NCBI GenBank assembly: GCA_031551625.1
Contig: JAVBNJ010000110.1
Span: forward strand, 1-11,491
Source of the DNA: JAVBNJ01 sp031551625
GTDB lineage: Bacteria > Bacteroidota > Bacteroidia > Bacteroidales > UBA932
Reading direction: 5' to 3'
Length of the DNA: 11,491 bases
A program made the position numbers and the translations under genes. Under the pieces are notes generated by a model that worked only from the letters and a program-made list of their open reading frames with translations, was not told where the DNA came from and made no database searches. Of this stretch, positions 1 through 6,438 are shown piece after piece (within the stretch, counting starts at the first letter, position 1; each line of letters opens with the position of its first letter).

Positions 1-1139
1 TCTATTATAGCACGGAATACGTTACAATAGTATGCATTGCAGGACATGCCGATAGACTGCACCATATCAAGCGGCGAAGGGTGTCCGTGGCAGCCCACTG
101 TGAGTCCGCCCAAGTGAAAACCCATCGAACAACCATAGCGCGAAGCAGGTGTTACCACTTTCTCGTCCAGCCCTATCAACGCATTTGCTACTTTGAAGGT
201 AGAGCCGGGCGGGTAAGGCGACATGATAGCGCGGTTGAACAACGGTTTCATCGGATCGGCCTGCATACGCTGGAAGTTACGGTTGATGCCCACGAGCAGC
301 GTCGGGTCAATACCAGGTGACGAAATCAACGCAAGCACTTCGCCTGTCGATGGCTCAATGGCCACCACACTGCCCACTTTGTTTTGCATCAGCCATTCGC
401 CATATGCTTGCAAATCGCCATCGATAGTACATATCAAGTTGCGGCCGGCCACCGCTACCGTGTCGTAGTCGCCGTCTTTGTATGATTCCTTGATTTGATT
501 ATGCACATCACGGACATAAATACTCACTCCTTTGTGCCCGCGCAAATATTCTTCATACGATTGCTCAATACCGCTTTTACCTATGTAGTCACCTGGTTTG
601 TAGTACGGGTTGCGGTTAATGGTGGCAGTGTCGACCTCGGCAATGTAGCCGAACAGGTTGCCCCCCATGTGCCGCGGGTAGTTTCGCAACGTACGCGCCT
701 GTGCATAAAAACCGGGAAACATAAATGATTTTTCCTGAAATACGGCATAATACTCCGCAGGCGCCTGCTTCAACACAGCTGTAGGTTGGTACCCAATGCG
801 GTGACGGCGCTTGTAAATATCGTCAATAGTTACTTTGAACTGGTTGTATTGCAGATTAAAAATAGTGCAGAACGCCATGGTATCAAACGGTTTTAGCTCG
901 CGTGCCACCACCATAATATCATACGTTGTCTGGTTATCAACCAACAACTCTCCATTTCGGTCAATAATCAAACCGCGTGCGGGATACTGCACTTCGTAGC
1001 GCAATACATTATTACTGGCGGTTACTTTATACGAACTGTCGATTACCTGAATCCAAAACAGCCGCATAAGCAGCACCACTGCCACCAACACAAAGGCGCC
1101 AACGATGAGCGTACTTTTTTTTGAATAATCGGCAGGCAT
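1..1139 (-). CDS. mrdA: Penicillin-binding protein 2, 5' part (runs off left edge)
   Basis: Elongation-specific transpeptidase that cross-links lateral-wall peptidoglycan together with RodA and MreBCD. The frame is open for 379 codons from an ATG whose first base is 1139 and continues past position 1. Residues 10-31 form one membrane anchor. They are followed by the class B PBP dimerisation region, including RGLIIDRNG (55-63) and YIGKSGIEQSYE (185-196). The transpeptidase domain then begins. The catalytic SxxK is S313-T-F-K316 in PPGSTFK, and the SxN motif is S366-C-N368 in GMSCNAYYC. The KTG motif lies beyond the window. The start lies 8 bp after the mreD stop, with no visible Shine-Dalgarno sequence, as usual in this phylum. 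rodA would be expected next, outside the window. Identification as PBP2 rather than PBP3/FtsI rests on the mre context and the motif neighbourhood. Confidence 0.95.
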   Translation of the reverse strand, partial: MPADYSKKSTLIVGAFVLVAVVLLMRLFWIQVIDSSYKVTASNNVLRYEVQYPARGLIIDRNGELLVDNQTTYDIMVVARELKPFDTMAFCTIFNLQYNQFKVTIDDIYKRRHRIGYQPTAVLKQAPAEYYAVFQEKSFMFPGFYAQARTLRNYPRHMGGNLFGYIAEVDTATINRNPYYKPGDYIGKSGIEQSYEEYLRGHKGVSIYVRDVHNQIKESYKDGDYDTVAVAGRNLICTIDGDLQAYGEWLMQNKVGSVVAIEPSTGEVLALISSPGIDPTLLVGINRNFQRMQADPMKPLFNRAIMSPYPPGSTFKVANALIGLDEKVVTPASRYGCSMGFHLGGLTVGCHGHPSPLDMVQSIGMSCNAYYCNVFRAII

Positions 1140-1147
1140 AATTTTTA

Positions 1148-1672
1148 CTAACTAATAGGTCTACGACTTTCGGGAAGCAATGCTTGCAACAGCACGATGA
1201 ACAATACACTGCAAACAGTGCTTGCCACAATGCGCAACAGCGTGTGGAAAATATCATAAAAGCCGAACGAGTCTAAAAAGAAAAATAATGATTGGTGCAG
1301 CAACAGCGAAATAGACGCATAGCCAATAAATGGCTGCAAGCCAATGGTACGTGGTACAGGCGTGGCATGTGCTTCAAATTCGCTTTTGGTCGAAAATAAT
1401 TTCAAGATATACGGACGTACAAAAGCCAGTGCCACTAAGGCTGCTGCGTTGATGCCAATCACATCAGTCGATAGCAAATCGATGCACAAGCCCAGGCTAA
1501 AAGCCCACAACAATGCACGCACTTGCGAATAACCATAGGGCAACAGCAGAATAAAACCGACATAAATGCTGGGCTGCAAATAGGTTCCCAACGGCAGGCG
1601 GCTGAAGATAAACACTTGCAACAATACCACTGTAATAAATGTGATCGTACGTTGTATGGCGTTACTGTTCAT
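1148..1672 (-). CDS. mreD: Rod shape-determining membrane protein MreD
   Basis: Small integral-membrane partner of MreC in the elongasome. The 174 residues are almost entirely hydrophobic, with about five membrane segments (roughly 9-27, 32-50, 52-70, 72-92 and 125-160) and a short polar C-terminus. The motif LGLCIDLLSTDVIGINA (60-76) matches the conserved MreD core (G..xDllsg..lG..al). The ATG lies inside the end of mreC: the two genes overlap by 11 bp in different frames, which suggests translational coupling. MreD proteins are poorly conserved, so position between mreC and mrdA is a large part of the case. Confidence 0.92.
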   Translation of the reverse strand: MNSNAIQRTITFITVVLLQVFIFSRLPLGTYLQPSIYVGFILLLPYGYSQVRALLWAFSLGLCIDLLSTDVIGINAAALVALAFVRPYILKLFSTKSEFEAHATPVPRTIGLQPFIGYASISLLLHQSLFFFLDSFGFYDIFHTLLRIVASTVCSVLFIVLLQALLPESRRPIS

Positions 1673-2492
1673 GGTTTCCCGTTTTTTCTATCTTGCGCAA
1701 TTCCGCACGGTGCAATTGTTCTACTATTTCGACATAACGCAACGTTTTAAAATCAGCAAACAGCATTACCGTAATTTCATAGAAATTACCGCGTTTCACG
1801 CTGTATGATTTAACTACGCCAATGGGCACATCGGGTGGAAACATATCGGACTTACCGCTGGAAACCACCGTATCGCCGACGTTGACATCAATGTGTTGTG
1901 GGATTTCGGTCAACAGTACATCGCGGTAACTTTTGCCCGGCCAGTACAACGAGCCGAAAGCGCCGCTACGCGCCAGCTTGGCGCTTGCCCTGAAATCGGT
2001 GTTGAGCAACGACATCACCAACGAATAATGTTCGGACACGGACACTACCGTTCCCACCAATCCGTTGTGCACCATTACACCCATCAAGGGCTCCACTCCT
2101 TTGTCAGCACCCACATTTAACGTAATGTAATTGTGTAAATCGCTCACGGCATTAGTTACAACAACGGCCGGTAGGTATGTATACAAAGGCGTTTCAAGCG
2201 AGTCGTAAATAGTTTTCCCTATTAGCGTATCAACCGATTCGTAACGTCCGAGCCGGTTACGCAGTTCATTATTTTCCTGAGCCAGCTGCTCGTTCGTTTC
2301 CCGCAGCGAGAAATAACTGTTCCATGATTCGATACGCGCATCAACCCTGCCTTTTGCTGTCCGCACGGCATTTACAACAGTGGCGTGTTGGTAATAACTG
2401 TGATTTGCCAACAACAGGAATGCTACTGTTTCCAAAATCAAAAACAATAACAACACCCGTAACTTTACAAAAAGCCGATAAAAAGCATTCAT
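1662..2492 (-). CDS. mreC: Rod shape-determining protein MreC
   Basis: Bitopic scaffold linking cytoplasmic MreB to periplasmic PBP2. The 276 residues are organised as a short cytoplasmic tail, one membrane helix (about 12-30), a periplasmic helical/coiled-coil segment (about 45-85, containing ETNEQLAQENNELRNRL), then the MreC beta-domain. Family signatures include NVGADKGVEPLMGVMVHNGLVGTV and GDTVVSSGKSDMFPPDVPIG. The length is ordinary for Bacteroidetes MreC. The start ATG lies 40 bp after the mreB stop, and that gap carries a short repeat. The C-terminus ends in charged residues and overlaps mreD. No catalytic activity is expected. Confidence 0.95.
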   Translation of the reverse strand: MNAFYRLFVKLRVLLLFLILETVAFLLLANHSYYQHATVVNAVRTAKGRVDARIESWNSYFSLRETNEQLAQENNELRNRLGRYESVDTLIGKTIYDSLETPLYTYLPAVVVTNAVSDLHNYITLNVGADKGVEPLMGVMVHNGLVGTVVSVSEHYSLVMSLLNTDFRASAKLARSGAFGSLYWPGKSYRDVLLTEIPQHIDVNVGDTVVSSGKSDMFPPDVPIGVVKSYSVKRGNFYEITVMLFADFKTLRYVEIVEQLHRAELRKIEKTGNHEQ

Positions 2493-2532
2493 CTAATCTG
2501 TATAATCTGAGCTCTATCTGTGCAATCTGTGT
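2493..2532. repeat. Degenerate ATCTG tandem repeat between mreB and mreC
   Basis: The 40-bp gap holds four ATCTG cores at 2496, 2505, 2516 and 2525 (spacing 9, 11 and 9 bp), with units resembling CAATCTGTG. The same unit recurs as a tandem pair at 8723-8740 and singly near 8576. It looks like a lineage-specific intergenic repeat rather than a promoter. Confidence 0.5.
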
Positions 2533-3552
2533 TTACCGCATCAAGAACGGGAATTTGCCGATGTTCTTTAAACCAATGCCGGTACCGCGTGCCACAGCGT
2601 GTAACGGATCCTCGGCCACATGGAATTTTACATTTATTTTTTCGGACAACCGCTTGTCGAGGCCGCGCATCAAAGCACCACCACCGGCAAGGTAAATACC
2701 GCGCTCTACAATATCGGCATACAATTCGGGCGGAGTTTGCTCCAGCACATTAAGGATAGCAGCTTCCACCTTGGCCAATGATTTATCGAGGCAGTGCGCA
2801 ATTTCCTGATAAGTTACAGAAACCTCTACAGGCAAAGCCGTCATCAGGTTCGGGCCTCGTACGGTAAAAGGTGTAGGCGGATTCTCAAGTTCCGACAATG
2901 CCGAACCCACCGCCAGCTTGATGTCTTCAGCCGTGCGTTCGCCAATTTTAATATTGTGCTGGTGACGCATGTATTGCTGGATATCCGACGTAAAGCCGTC
3001 GCCGGCCACACGGATACTCTTGTTGCACACAATACCGCCCAGTGCAATTACGGCAATTTCCGTAGTACCGCCTCCAATATCCACCACCATGCTTCCTTCC
3101 GGTGCTTCCACATCAATACCGATACCGAGTGCAGCCGCCATAGGTTCGTAAATCATATAAATATCGCGTCCTCCGGCATGCTCCGACGAGTCGCGCACCG
3201 CACGGATTTCTACTTCGGTGCTGCCCGAAGGAATACATACCACCATACGCAAACTCGGAGAAAACCAACGATTCTTCGGGGTAATCAGTTTAATCATGCC
3301 GCGAATCATTTGCTCGGCGGCGTTAAAGTCGGCAATCACACCGTCGCGTAACGGGCGCACGGTCTTGATGTTTTCGTGCGTCTTGCCATGCATCTGGCGA
3401 GCCTTCTCCCCAATGGCAATAGGCTTGTCGGTGTTTTGGTCGATAGCTACGATAGACGGTTCGTCGACCACAATTTTGTCATTGTGGATAATAATAGTGT
3501 TAGCTGTTCCTAAGTCAATCGCTAACTCTTGTGTTAAAAAGGAAAAAGCCAT
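2533..3552 (-). CDS. mreB: Actin-like cell-shape protein MreB
   Basis: ATP-binding bacterial actin that forms membrane-associated filaments and orients lateral peptidoglycan synthesis. The 339 residues match the usual MreB length. The ATPase motifs are all present: phosphate-1 loop DLGTANT (13-19), catalytic-region YEPMAAALG (135-143), phosphate-2 loop DIGGGTTE (158-165) and adenosine motif LAGGGALMRGLDK (288-300). The N-terminal AFSFLTQE resembles the hydrophobic membrane-contact segment of MreB. The start fits homologues, with the first motif beginning at residue 13. I see no convincing TAnnTTTG promoter in the 117-bp gap upstream, so transcription from purH seems likely. Confidence 0.98.
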   Translation of the reverse strand: MAFSFLTQELAIDLGTANTIIIHNDKIVVDEPSIVAIDQNTDKPIAIGEKARQMHGKTHENIKTVRPLRDGVIADFNAAEQMIRGMIKLITPKNRWFSPSLRMVVCIPSGSTEVEIRAVRDSSEHAGGRDIYMIYEPMAAALGIGIDVEAPEGSMVVDIGGGTTEIAVIALGGIVCNKSIRVAGDGFTSDIQQYMRHQHNIKIGERTAEDIKLAVGSALSELENPPTPFTVRGPNLMTALPVEVSVTYQEIAHCLDKSLAKVEAAILNVLEQTPPELYADIVERGIYLAGGGALMRGLDKRLSEKINVKFHVAEDPLHAVARGTGIGLKNIGKFPFLMR

Positions 3553-3558
3553 TTTTTA

Positions 3559-3594
3559 TTTACAATTTTTTAATTTACTATTTACAATTTTATA
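3559..3594. repeat. A/T-rich heptad-like repeat upstream of mreB
   Basis: Units read TTTACAA, TTTTTTAA, TTTACTA, TTTACAA and TTTTATA: five near-heptads, one with an extra base. They sit immediately upstream of the mreB start. They resemble in design, though not in exact sequence, the heptad array at 8838-8872. Confidence 0.45.
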
Positions 3595-3631
3595 GATCGC
3601 TTCGTATCTTGCATGGACACACTAAGCACCC

Positions 3632-3657
3632 AATTCCTAAATTCTTAATTAGGAATT
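3632..3657. repeat. A/T-rich inverted repeat after purH
   Basis: AATTCCTAA (3632-3640) and TTAGGAATT (3649-3657) are perfect 9-bp arms around an 8-bp loop, 12 bp beyond the purH stop. On the minus strand no T-tract follows, so it is at best a weak or leaky terminator and need not separate purH from mreB. It may instead be another intergenic repeat. Confidence 0.5.
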
Positions 3658-3669
3658 ATTAATTAAACT

Positions 3670-5202
3670 TTAGTGTTTAAAGTGCCTCACACCCGTTGTT
3701 ACCATTGCCAGGCCGTGTTCGTTGCAGTAATCAATACTTTTCTGGTCGTTGACCGAACCGCCGGGCTGCACCACTGCCGTAATACCGGCCTTGTGTGCAA
3801 TCTCCACACAATCAGGAAACGGGAAAAACGCATCGGAAGCCATTACCGCACCTTGCAGCGAAAAACCGAACGCCTGCGCTTTTTCGATGGCATGCTTCAA
3901 CGCATCGACACGCGAGGTTTGCCCCACACCACTGGCCAGTAATTGCGCACCCTTGGCCAATACAATGGCGTTGGATTTCGAGTGCTTCACCAGTTTATTG
4001 GCAAACACCAAATCGGCATTCTCGGCCGCAGTTGTTTTTTTCGTAGTCGCCACTTGGAAATTGTCGGGAGTTTCCACTGCCGTATCGCGGTTTTGTTGCA
4101 CCACTCCATTGAGCAATGAGCGGAACTGCACCGCCGGCAATTTACCATCTTTTAACAACAGTATAATCCGGTTCTTCTTTGTTTTCAATATTTCCAGCGC
4201 TTCCGGCGAATATTCAGGTGCAATGATCACTTCAAAGAATAGTTCGTTGATAGCTTCGGCACAAGCTTTGTCCACCGGCCGGTTGGTAACAATAATACCA
4301 CCGAATGCAGACACCGGATCGCCTGCCAGTGCCTTGCGCCACGCCTCAAGCGGATTGGCATCCGATGCACAACCGCACGCATTGTTGTGCTTGAGCACTG
4401 CATACGTCGATTTCTCGAAATCGTTGATGAGCGCAATGGCCGCATCTATATCAAGCAGGTTGTTGTACGAAATTTCCTTACCGTGGAGTTGTTTGAACAT
4501 CGCATCCAGATAGCCATAGAAAGCGGCCGATTGGTGCGGGTTCTCGCCATAGCGCAACGCATGTTGCCCGTCGTATGCCGCACGGAATGCGGGAATTTGC
4601 TCCTGCGTGTTAAAATAATTGAAAATAGCCGTGTCGTAGTGTGACGATTGCAGAAACGCAGCCCCTGCAAAATGCCGGCGCTCGGCCAGCGTGGTTTCGC
4701 CGTGGCCGCGTTTCAGCAGGTCAATCAACTCGCCGTACTGCCCGCGCGACGATACGATAAGTGTATCGGCAAAATTCTTGGCAGCCGCACGTATCAACGA
4801 AATACCACCAATATCTATTTTCTCGATGATGTCCTGTTCGCCGGCACCGCTGCGCACGGTGTCTTCGAACGGATATAGATCTACAATAATCAAATCAATC
4901 GGCGGAATGCCGTACTCGGCTAATTGCGCCAAGTCCTGCGGGTTCGACCGGCGCGCCAAGATGCCGCCGAATACTTTGGGATGTAGCGTTTTCACACGGC
5001 CGCCCAAAATAGACGGATAGCCCGTAAGGCTTTCCACCGCTTGCGCTTTAGCACCAAGGCCTGCAATAAAATCAAGCGTACCACCTGTTGAATAAATAGT
5101 AACGCCCTGTTCGGATAACAGGCGCACCACCGTATCCAGATTATCCTTATGGTATACGGAAATAAGCGCCGAAGTTATTTTTTTTGTGTTTGTAGTGTCC
5201 AT
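3670..5202 (-). CDS. purH: Bifunctional AICAR formyltransferase / IMP cyclohydrolase
   Basis: Catalyses the last two steps of de novo purine synthesis: formylation of AICAR with 10-formyl-THF, then ring closure to IMP. The 510 residues from the ATG at 5202 match the usual family length. The N-terminal MGS-fold cyclohydrolase domain has STGGT (38-42) and YPSILGGRVKTLHP (62-75). The C-terminal transformylase domain has RYGENPHQ (217-224), the catalytic Lys-His pair in KHNNACG (K271, H272), DPVSAFGG and the terminal RHFKH. The frame stays open upstream to an ATG at 5256. I chose 5202 because the family begins near TALISVYHK and because the likely transcription start (about 5238) falls after 5256. 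The gene heads the mre cluster, an arrangement conserved in Bacteroidales. Confidence 0.97.
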   Translation of the reverse strand: MDTTNTKKITSALISVYHKDNLDTVVRLLSEQGVTIYSTGGTLDFIAGLGAKAQAVESLTGYPSILGGRVKTLHPKVFGGILARRSNPQDLAQLAEYGIPPIDLIIVDLYPFEDTVRSGAGEQDIIEKIDIGGISLIRAAAKNFADTLIVSSRGQYGELIDLLKRGHGETTLAERRHFAGAAFLQSSHYDTAIFNYFNTQEQIPAFRAAYDGQHALRYGENPHQSAAFYGYLDAMFKQLHGKEISYNNLLDIDAAIALINDFEKSTYAVLKHNNACGCASDANPLEAWRKALAGDPVSAFGGIIVTNRPVDKACAEAINELFFEVIIAPEYSPEALEILKTKKNRIILLLKDGKLPAVQFRSLLNGVVQQNRDTAVETPDNFQVATTKKTTAAENADLVFANKLVKHSKSNAIVLAKGAQLLASGVGQTSRVDALKHAIEKAQAFGFSLQGAVMASDAFFPFPDCVEIAHKAGITAVVQPGGSVNDQKSIDYCNEHGLAMVTTGVRHFKH

Positions 5203-5240
5203 ATAAATGCTCCGATAACTTAAAAAACATAATTTTAAGT

Positions 5241-5276
5241 GCGTAAAGTTACGCATTTTCCCCGGAATTCCCCAAA
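5241..5276 (-). promoter_or_regulatory. Probable purH promoter with overlapping palindrome
   Basis: On the minus strand TTTG (5276-5273) is followed after 21 bp by TAACTTTA (5251-5244), one base off the Bacteroidetes consensus TTTG-N19-21-TAnnTTTG. The -7 box lies within the perfect inverted repeat GCGTAA-AG-TTACGC (5241-5254), a possible operator site. Predicted transcription begins near 5238, leaving a leader of about 36 nt before the ATG at 5202. Confidence 0.45.
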
Positions 5277-5340
5277 GAAATCCACCCAGTTATCAAAACG
5301 TTGTTAACAAGTATAAAATGGGGATTTTTCATTTTTTTCG

Positions 5341-5348
5341 TACATTTG
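5341..5348 (+). promoter_or_regulatory. -7 box for the HEPN/MNT unit
   Basis: TACATTTG is an exact match to TAnnTTTG and lies 15 bp before the ATG at 5364. No TTG is found at the expected upstream spacing. Transcription would start near 5354, giving a leader of only about 10 nt. Confidence 0.5.
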
Positions 5349-5363
5349 TAAAAAAAATTGGCG

Positions 5364-5783
5364 ATGATTGATTATGACAAATTCGAAAAATCGTTAAAAC
5401 ACCTCGAATTGCAATACAATAATTTTCTTACATTGGGCAATCGCCCCGACCTGGGTTTGCTTGACAAAGATGCTATTGCCGAATCGACCATCCACCGTTT
5501 CGAAACGTGCTACGACACATTGTGGAAAATATTAAAACGCTACTTAACCGAAGAAATGGGGGTAGCCGATATGCCCAACAGTCCCAAGCCGGTCTTCCAA
5601 ATCGCTTTCGAAAATAAATTATTAAACGATGTGGCAGCTTGGAAACACTATGCCGACACACGCACTTACACCTCGCACGATTACTCGGGACAAAAAGCTA
5701 CTGCCGCCCTCGGCCTTATTGGCGAGTTTGTAACCGATGCAACTGCCTTGTACTCTGAATTAACCGGCAAACAATGGGTGTAA
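5364..5783 (+). CDS. HEPN-domain protein, HI0074 family (HepT-like toxin candidate)
   Basis: A 139-residue all-helical protein of the HI0074 family, historically annotated as nucleotidyltransferase substrate-binding protein. The family belongs to the HEPN superfamily, many of whose members are RNases. The HEPN signature RX4HXY is intact near the C-terminal third: R100-TYTS-H105-D-Y107. In characterised HepT toxins Arg and His are the RNase residues, and the Tyr is AMPylated by the partner MNT enzyme. I take ATG 5364 as the start. A TTG at 5358 would add two residues but would sit almost at the predicted transcription start. The gene overlaps the MNT gene by 10 bp and is divergent from purH. 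Toxin activity is inferred from motif and pairing, not shown by sequence alone. Confidence 0.88.
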   Translation: MIDYDKFEKSLKHLELQYNNFLTLGNRPDLGLLDKDAIAESTIHRFETCYDTLWKILKRYLTEEMGVADMPNSPKPVFQIAFENKLLNDVAAWKHYADTRTYTSHDYSGQKATAALGLIGEFVTDATALYSELTGKQWV

Positions 5784-6082
5784 TCAACGACATAGACATT
5801 GCCGATGCCGACCGCCAATTGCTGGTTTCGTTGATACAACAATACCTACCAAACACCACTGTGTGGGCATTCGGTTCGCGCGTAAAACACACGGCGCGCC
5901 CCACGTCCGACCTCGACTTGGTAGCCTTTGTTCCCAAAGGCCTCGAGGATAACCTCTACGACTTGCGAGACGAACTGGCCGAAACAAACCTTCCCTTTAC
6001 TGTTGATATTCTTAATTGGCACGACATTCCCGAAAACTTTCACCGCAACATCGAAGCGTGCTATGCGATATTATTACCTTAG
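5774..6082 (+). CDS. MNT-type nucleotidyltransferase (MntA-like antitoxin candidate)
   Basis: A 102-residue minimal nucleotidyltransferase. The polymerase-beta-fold signature GSX10DXD is exact: G34-S35, ten residues, then D46-L-D48 within FGSRVKHTARPTSDLDLVAF. A third metal-binding acidic residue is likely D78 in FTVDILNW. In HepT/MntA systems this enzyme transfers AMP to the toxin's tyrosine and silences it. The ATG lies inside the last codons of the HEPN gene (10-bp overlap), implying coupled translation and fixed stoichiometry. Length and the C-terminal segment (NFHRNIEACYAIL) fit complete HI0073-type proteins. The pair could also be a non-toxic nucleotidyltransferase complex, which the sequence cannot exclude. 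Confidence 0.88.
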   Translation: MGVINDIDIADADRQLLVSLIQQYLPNTTVWAFGSRVKHTARPTSDLDLVAFVPKGLEDNLYDLRDELAETNLPFTVDILNWHDIPENFHRNIEACYAILLP

Positions 6083-6182
6083 TGCGGCAATTAGCTTCGC
6101 TGAGCTTTTTGTACACGAATCGGTACCCCAATCGACCGTCGAGCAATTTCTTACCGACATAGCGTTAAAATTACAAGCTTAA
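6063..6182 (+). CDS. Possible 39-residue ORF overlapping the end of the MNT gene
   Basis: The frame begins with ATG at 6063, 20 bp before the MNT stop, and reads MRYYYLSAAISFAEL and onward to DIALKLQA. I do not recognise it. The composition is protein-like (no runs, mixed helix-forming residues) and it stops just before a T7 tract. The same frame is open as a shadow through the end of the MNT gene, so this may be chance. No start signal is seen beyond the overlap. Confidence 0.15.
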   Translation: MRYYYLSAAISFAELFVHESVPQSTVEQFLTDIALKLQA

Positions 6183-6190
6183 CTTTTTTT
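6164..6190 (+). terminator. Possible terminator of the HEPN/MNT unit
   Basis: GTTAA (6164-6168) pairs with TTAAC (6179-6183) and is followed directly by seven T residues (6184-6190). The stem is short and A/T-rich, but its position after the operon and the uninterrupted T-run make a terminator plausible. Confidence 0.4.
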
Positions 6191-6191
6191 A

Positions 6192-6281
6192 CAAAAAGGG
6201 GAACAACCATGTCCGTCTTTTCAACGCGCTGCCCCTGTTTCCGGCACGGGCATGCTCTGTCTTTTTTCGGTTGCTCCCCAA
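6192..6281 (-). ncRNA. Candidate small structured RNA, second (downstream) copy
   Basis: Read on the minus strand, GGGGAGCAACC (6279-6269) pairs with GGTTGTTCCCC (6208-6198) with one mismatch. CATGCCCGT (6254-6246) pairs with ACGGACATG (6216-6208), including one G-U pair. The two helices stack on the 3' side and are separated on the 5' side by a 14-nt bulge, GAAAAAAGACAGAG. TTTTTG follows at once, as in an intrinsic terminator. A -7-like box TACATTTA (6294-6287, one base off consensus) would start transcription near 6280, at the first base of the hairpin. It could be a separate sRNA, or simply the terminator of a longer leftward transcript. Confidence 0.4.
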
Positions 6282-6292
6282 CTATTTAAATG

Positions 6293-6424
6293 TAAAAACG
6301 CGGTGCATTGCTTTGTGCTTCTATCGGAGGTCTAGAGAACCCTGTAACGAAGCAAACAATGTACCACGTTTGCTCACGTCTTTTTCCTTGTTACAAGAAG
6401 TCTCTAGTTTCCGATAAAGTACTA
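6293..6424 (-). ncRNA. Candidate small structured RNA with two competing folds, first copy
   Basis: On the minus strand a long hairpin forms from TATCGGA (6416-6410), CTAGAGA (6407-6401) and TGTAAC (6395-6390), pairing with GTTACA, TCTCTAG and TCCGATA (6348-6322). Its interior has a purine-rich 5' bulge containing GGAAAAAGACGT, then a hairpin GAGCAAAC / GTTTGCTT. A second fold uses 6368-6349 with 6321-6299. It is incompatible with the first in full and runs directly into GTTTTTA, as a terminator would. A perfect -7 box lies at 6438-6431, so transcription would begin just before the stem. The size (about 130 nt) and long hairpin with asymmetric bulge recall 6S-type RNAs, but I cannot confirm a family. 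Confidence 0.45.
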
Positions 6425-6430
6425 AAAACG

Positions 6431-6438
6431 CAAAATTA
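6431..6438 (-). promoter_or_regulatory. -7 box upstream of the first candidate RNA
   Basis: TAATTTTG on the minus strand matches TAnnTTTG exactly and predicts a start near 6424, about 8 nt before the long stem. No TTG occurs at the usual -33 distance, so the promoter is incomplete by sequence. Confidence 0.35.

Noticed and set aside
3749..4513. 254-codon plus-strand ORF opposite purH
   Set aside because: It is an antisense shadow of a well-conserved gene.
5203..5256. Upstream extension of purH to an ATG at 5256
   Set aside because: It adds 18 residues not found in the family, and the probable transcription start lies downstream of it.
6221..6253. 10-codon minus-strand ORF (MPVPETGAAR) inside the second candidate RNA, considered as a tmRNA-like tag
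   Set aside because: No tRNA-like ends or tmRNA consensus surround it, and the peptide lacks the usual hydrophobic tag ending.
6246..6281. Second candidate RNA as an SRP (4.5S) RNA because of CCGGAAAC and GGCAGC
   Set aside because: The GGAA is not closed by the required base pairs, and the symmetric loop of SRP domain IV is absent.
6209..6289. 26-residue plus-strand ORF beginning MSVFSTRCPCFRHGH inside the hairpin region
   Set aside because: It is explained by the palindromic arms of the minus-strand structure, has no start signal and no family resemblance.
6293..6431. Direct repeat TAAAAACGC at 6293-6301 and 6423-6431 as a target-site duplication
   Set aside because: The first copy is the T-tract of the minus-strand terminator-like fold, and the arms inside are not terminal inverted repeats bounded by these copies. 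A coincidence of GCGTTTTTA signals is simpler.
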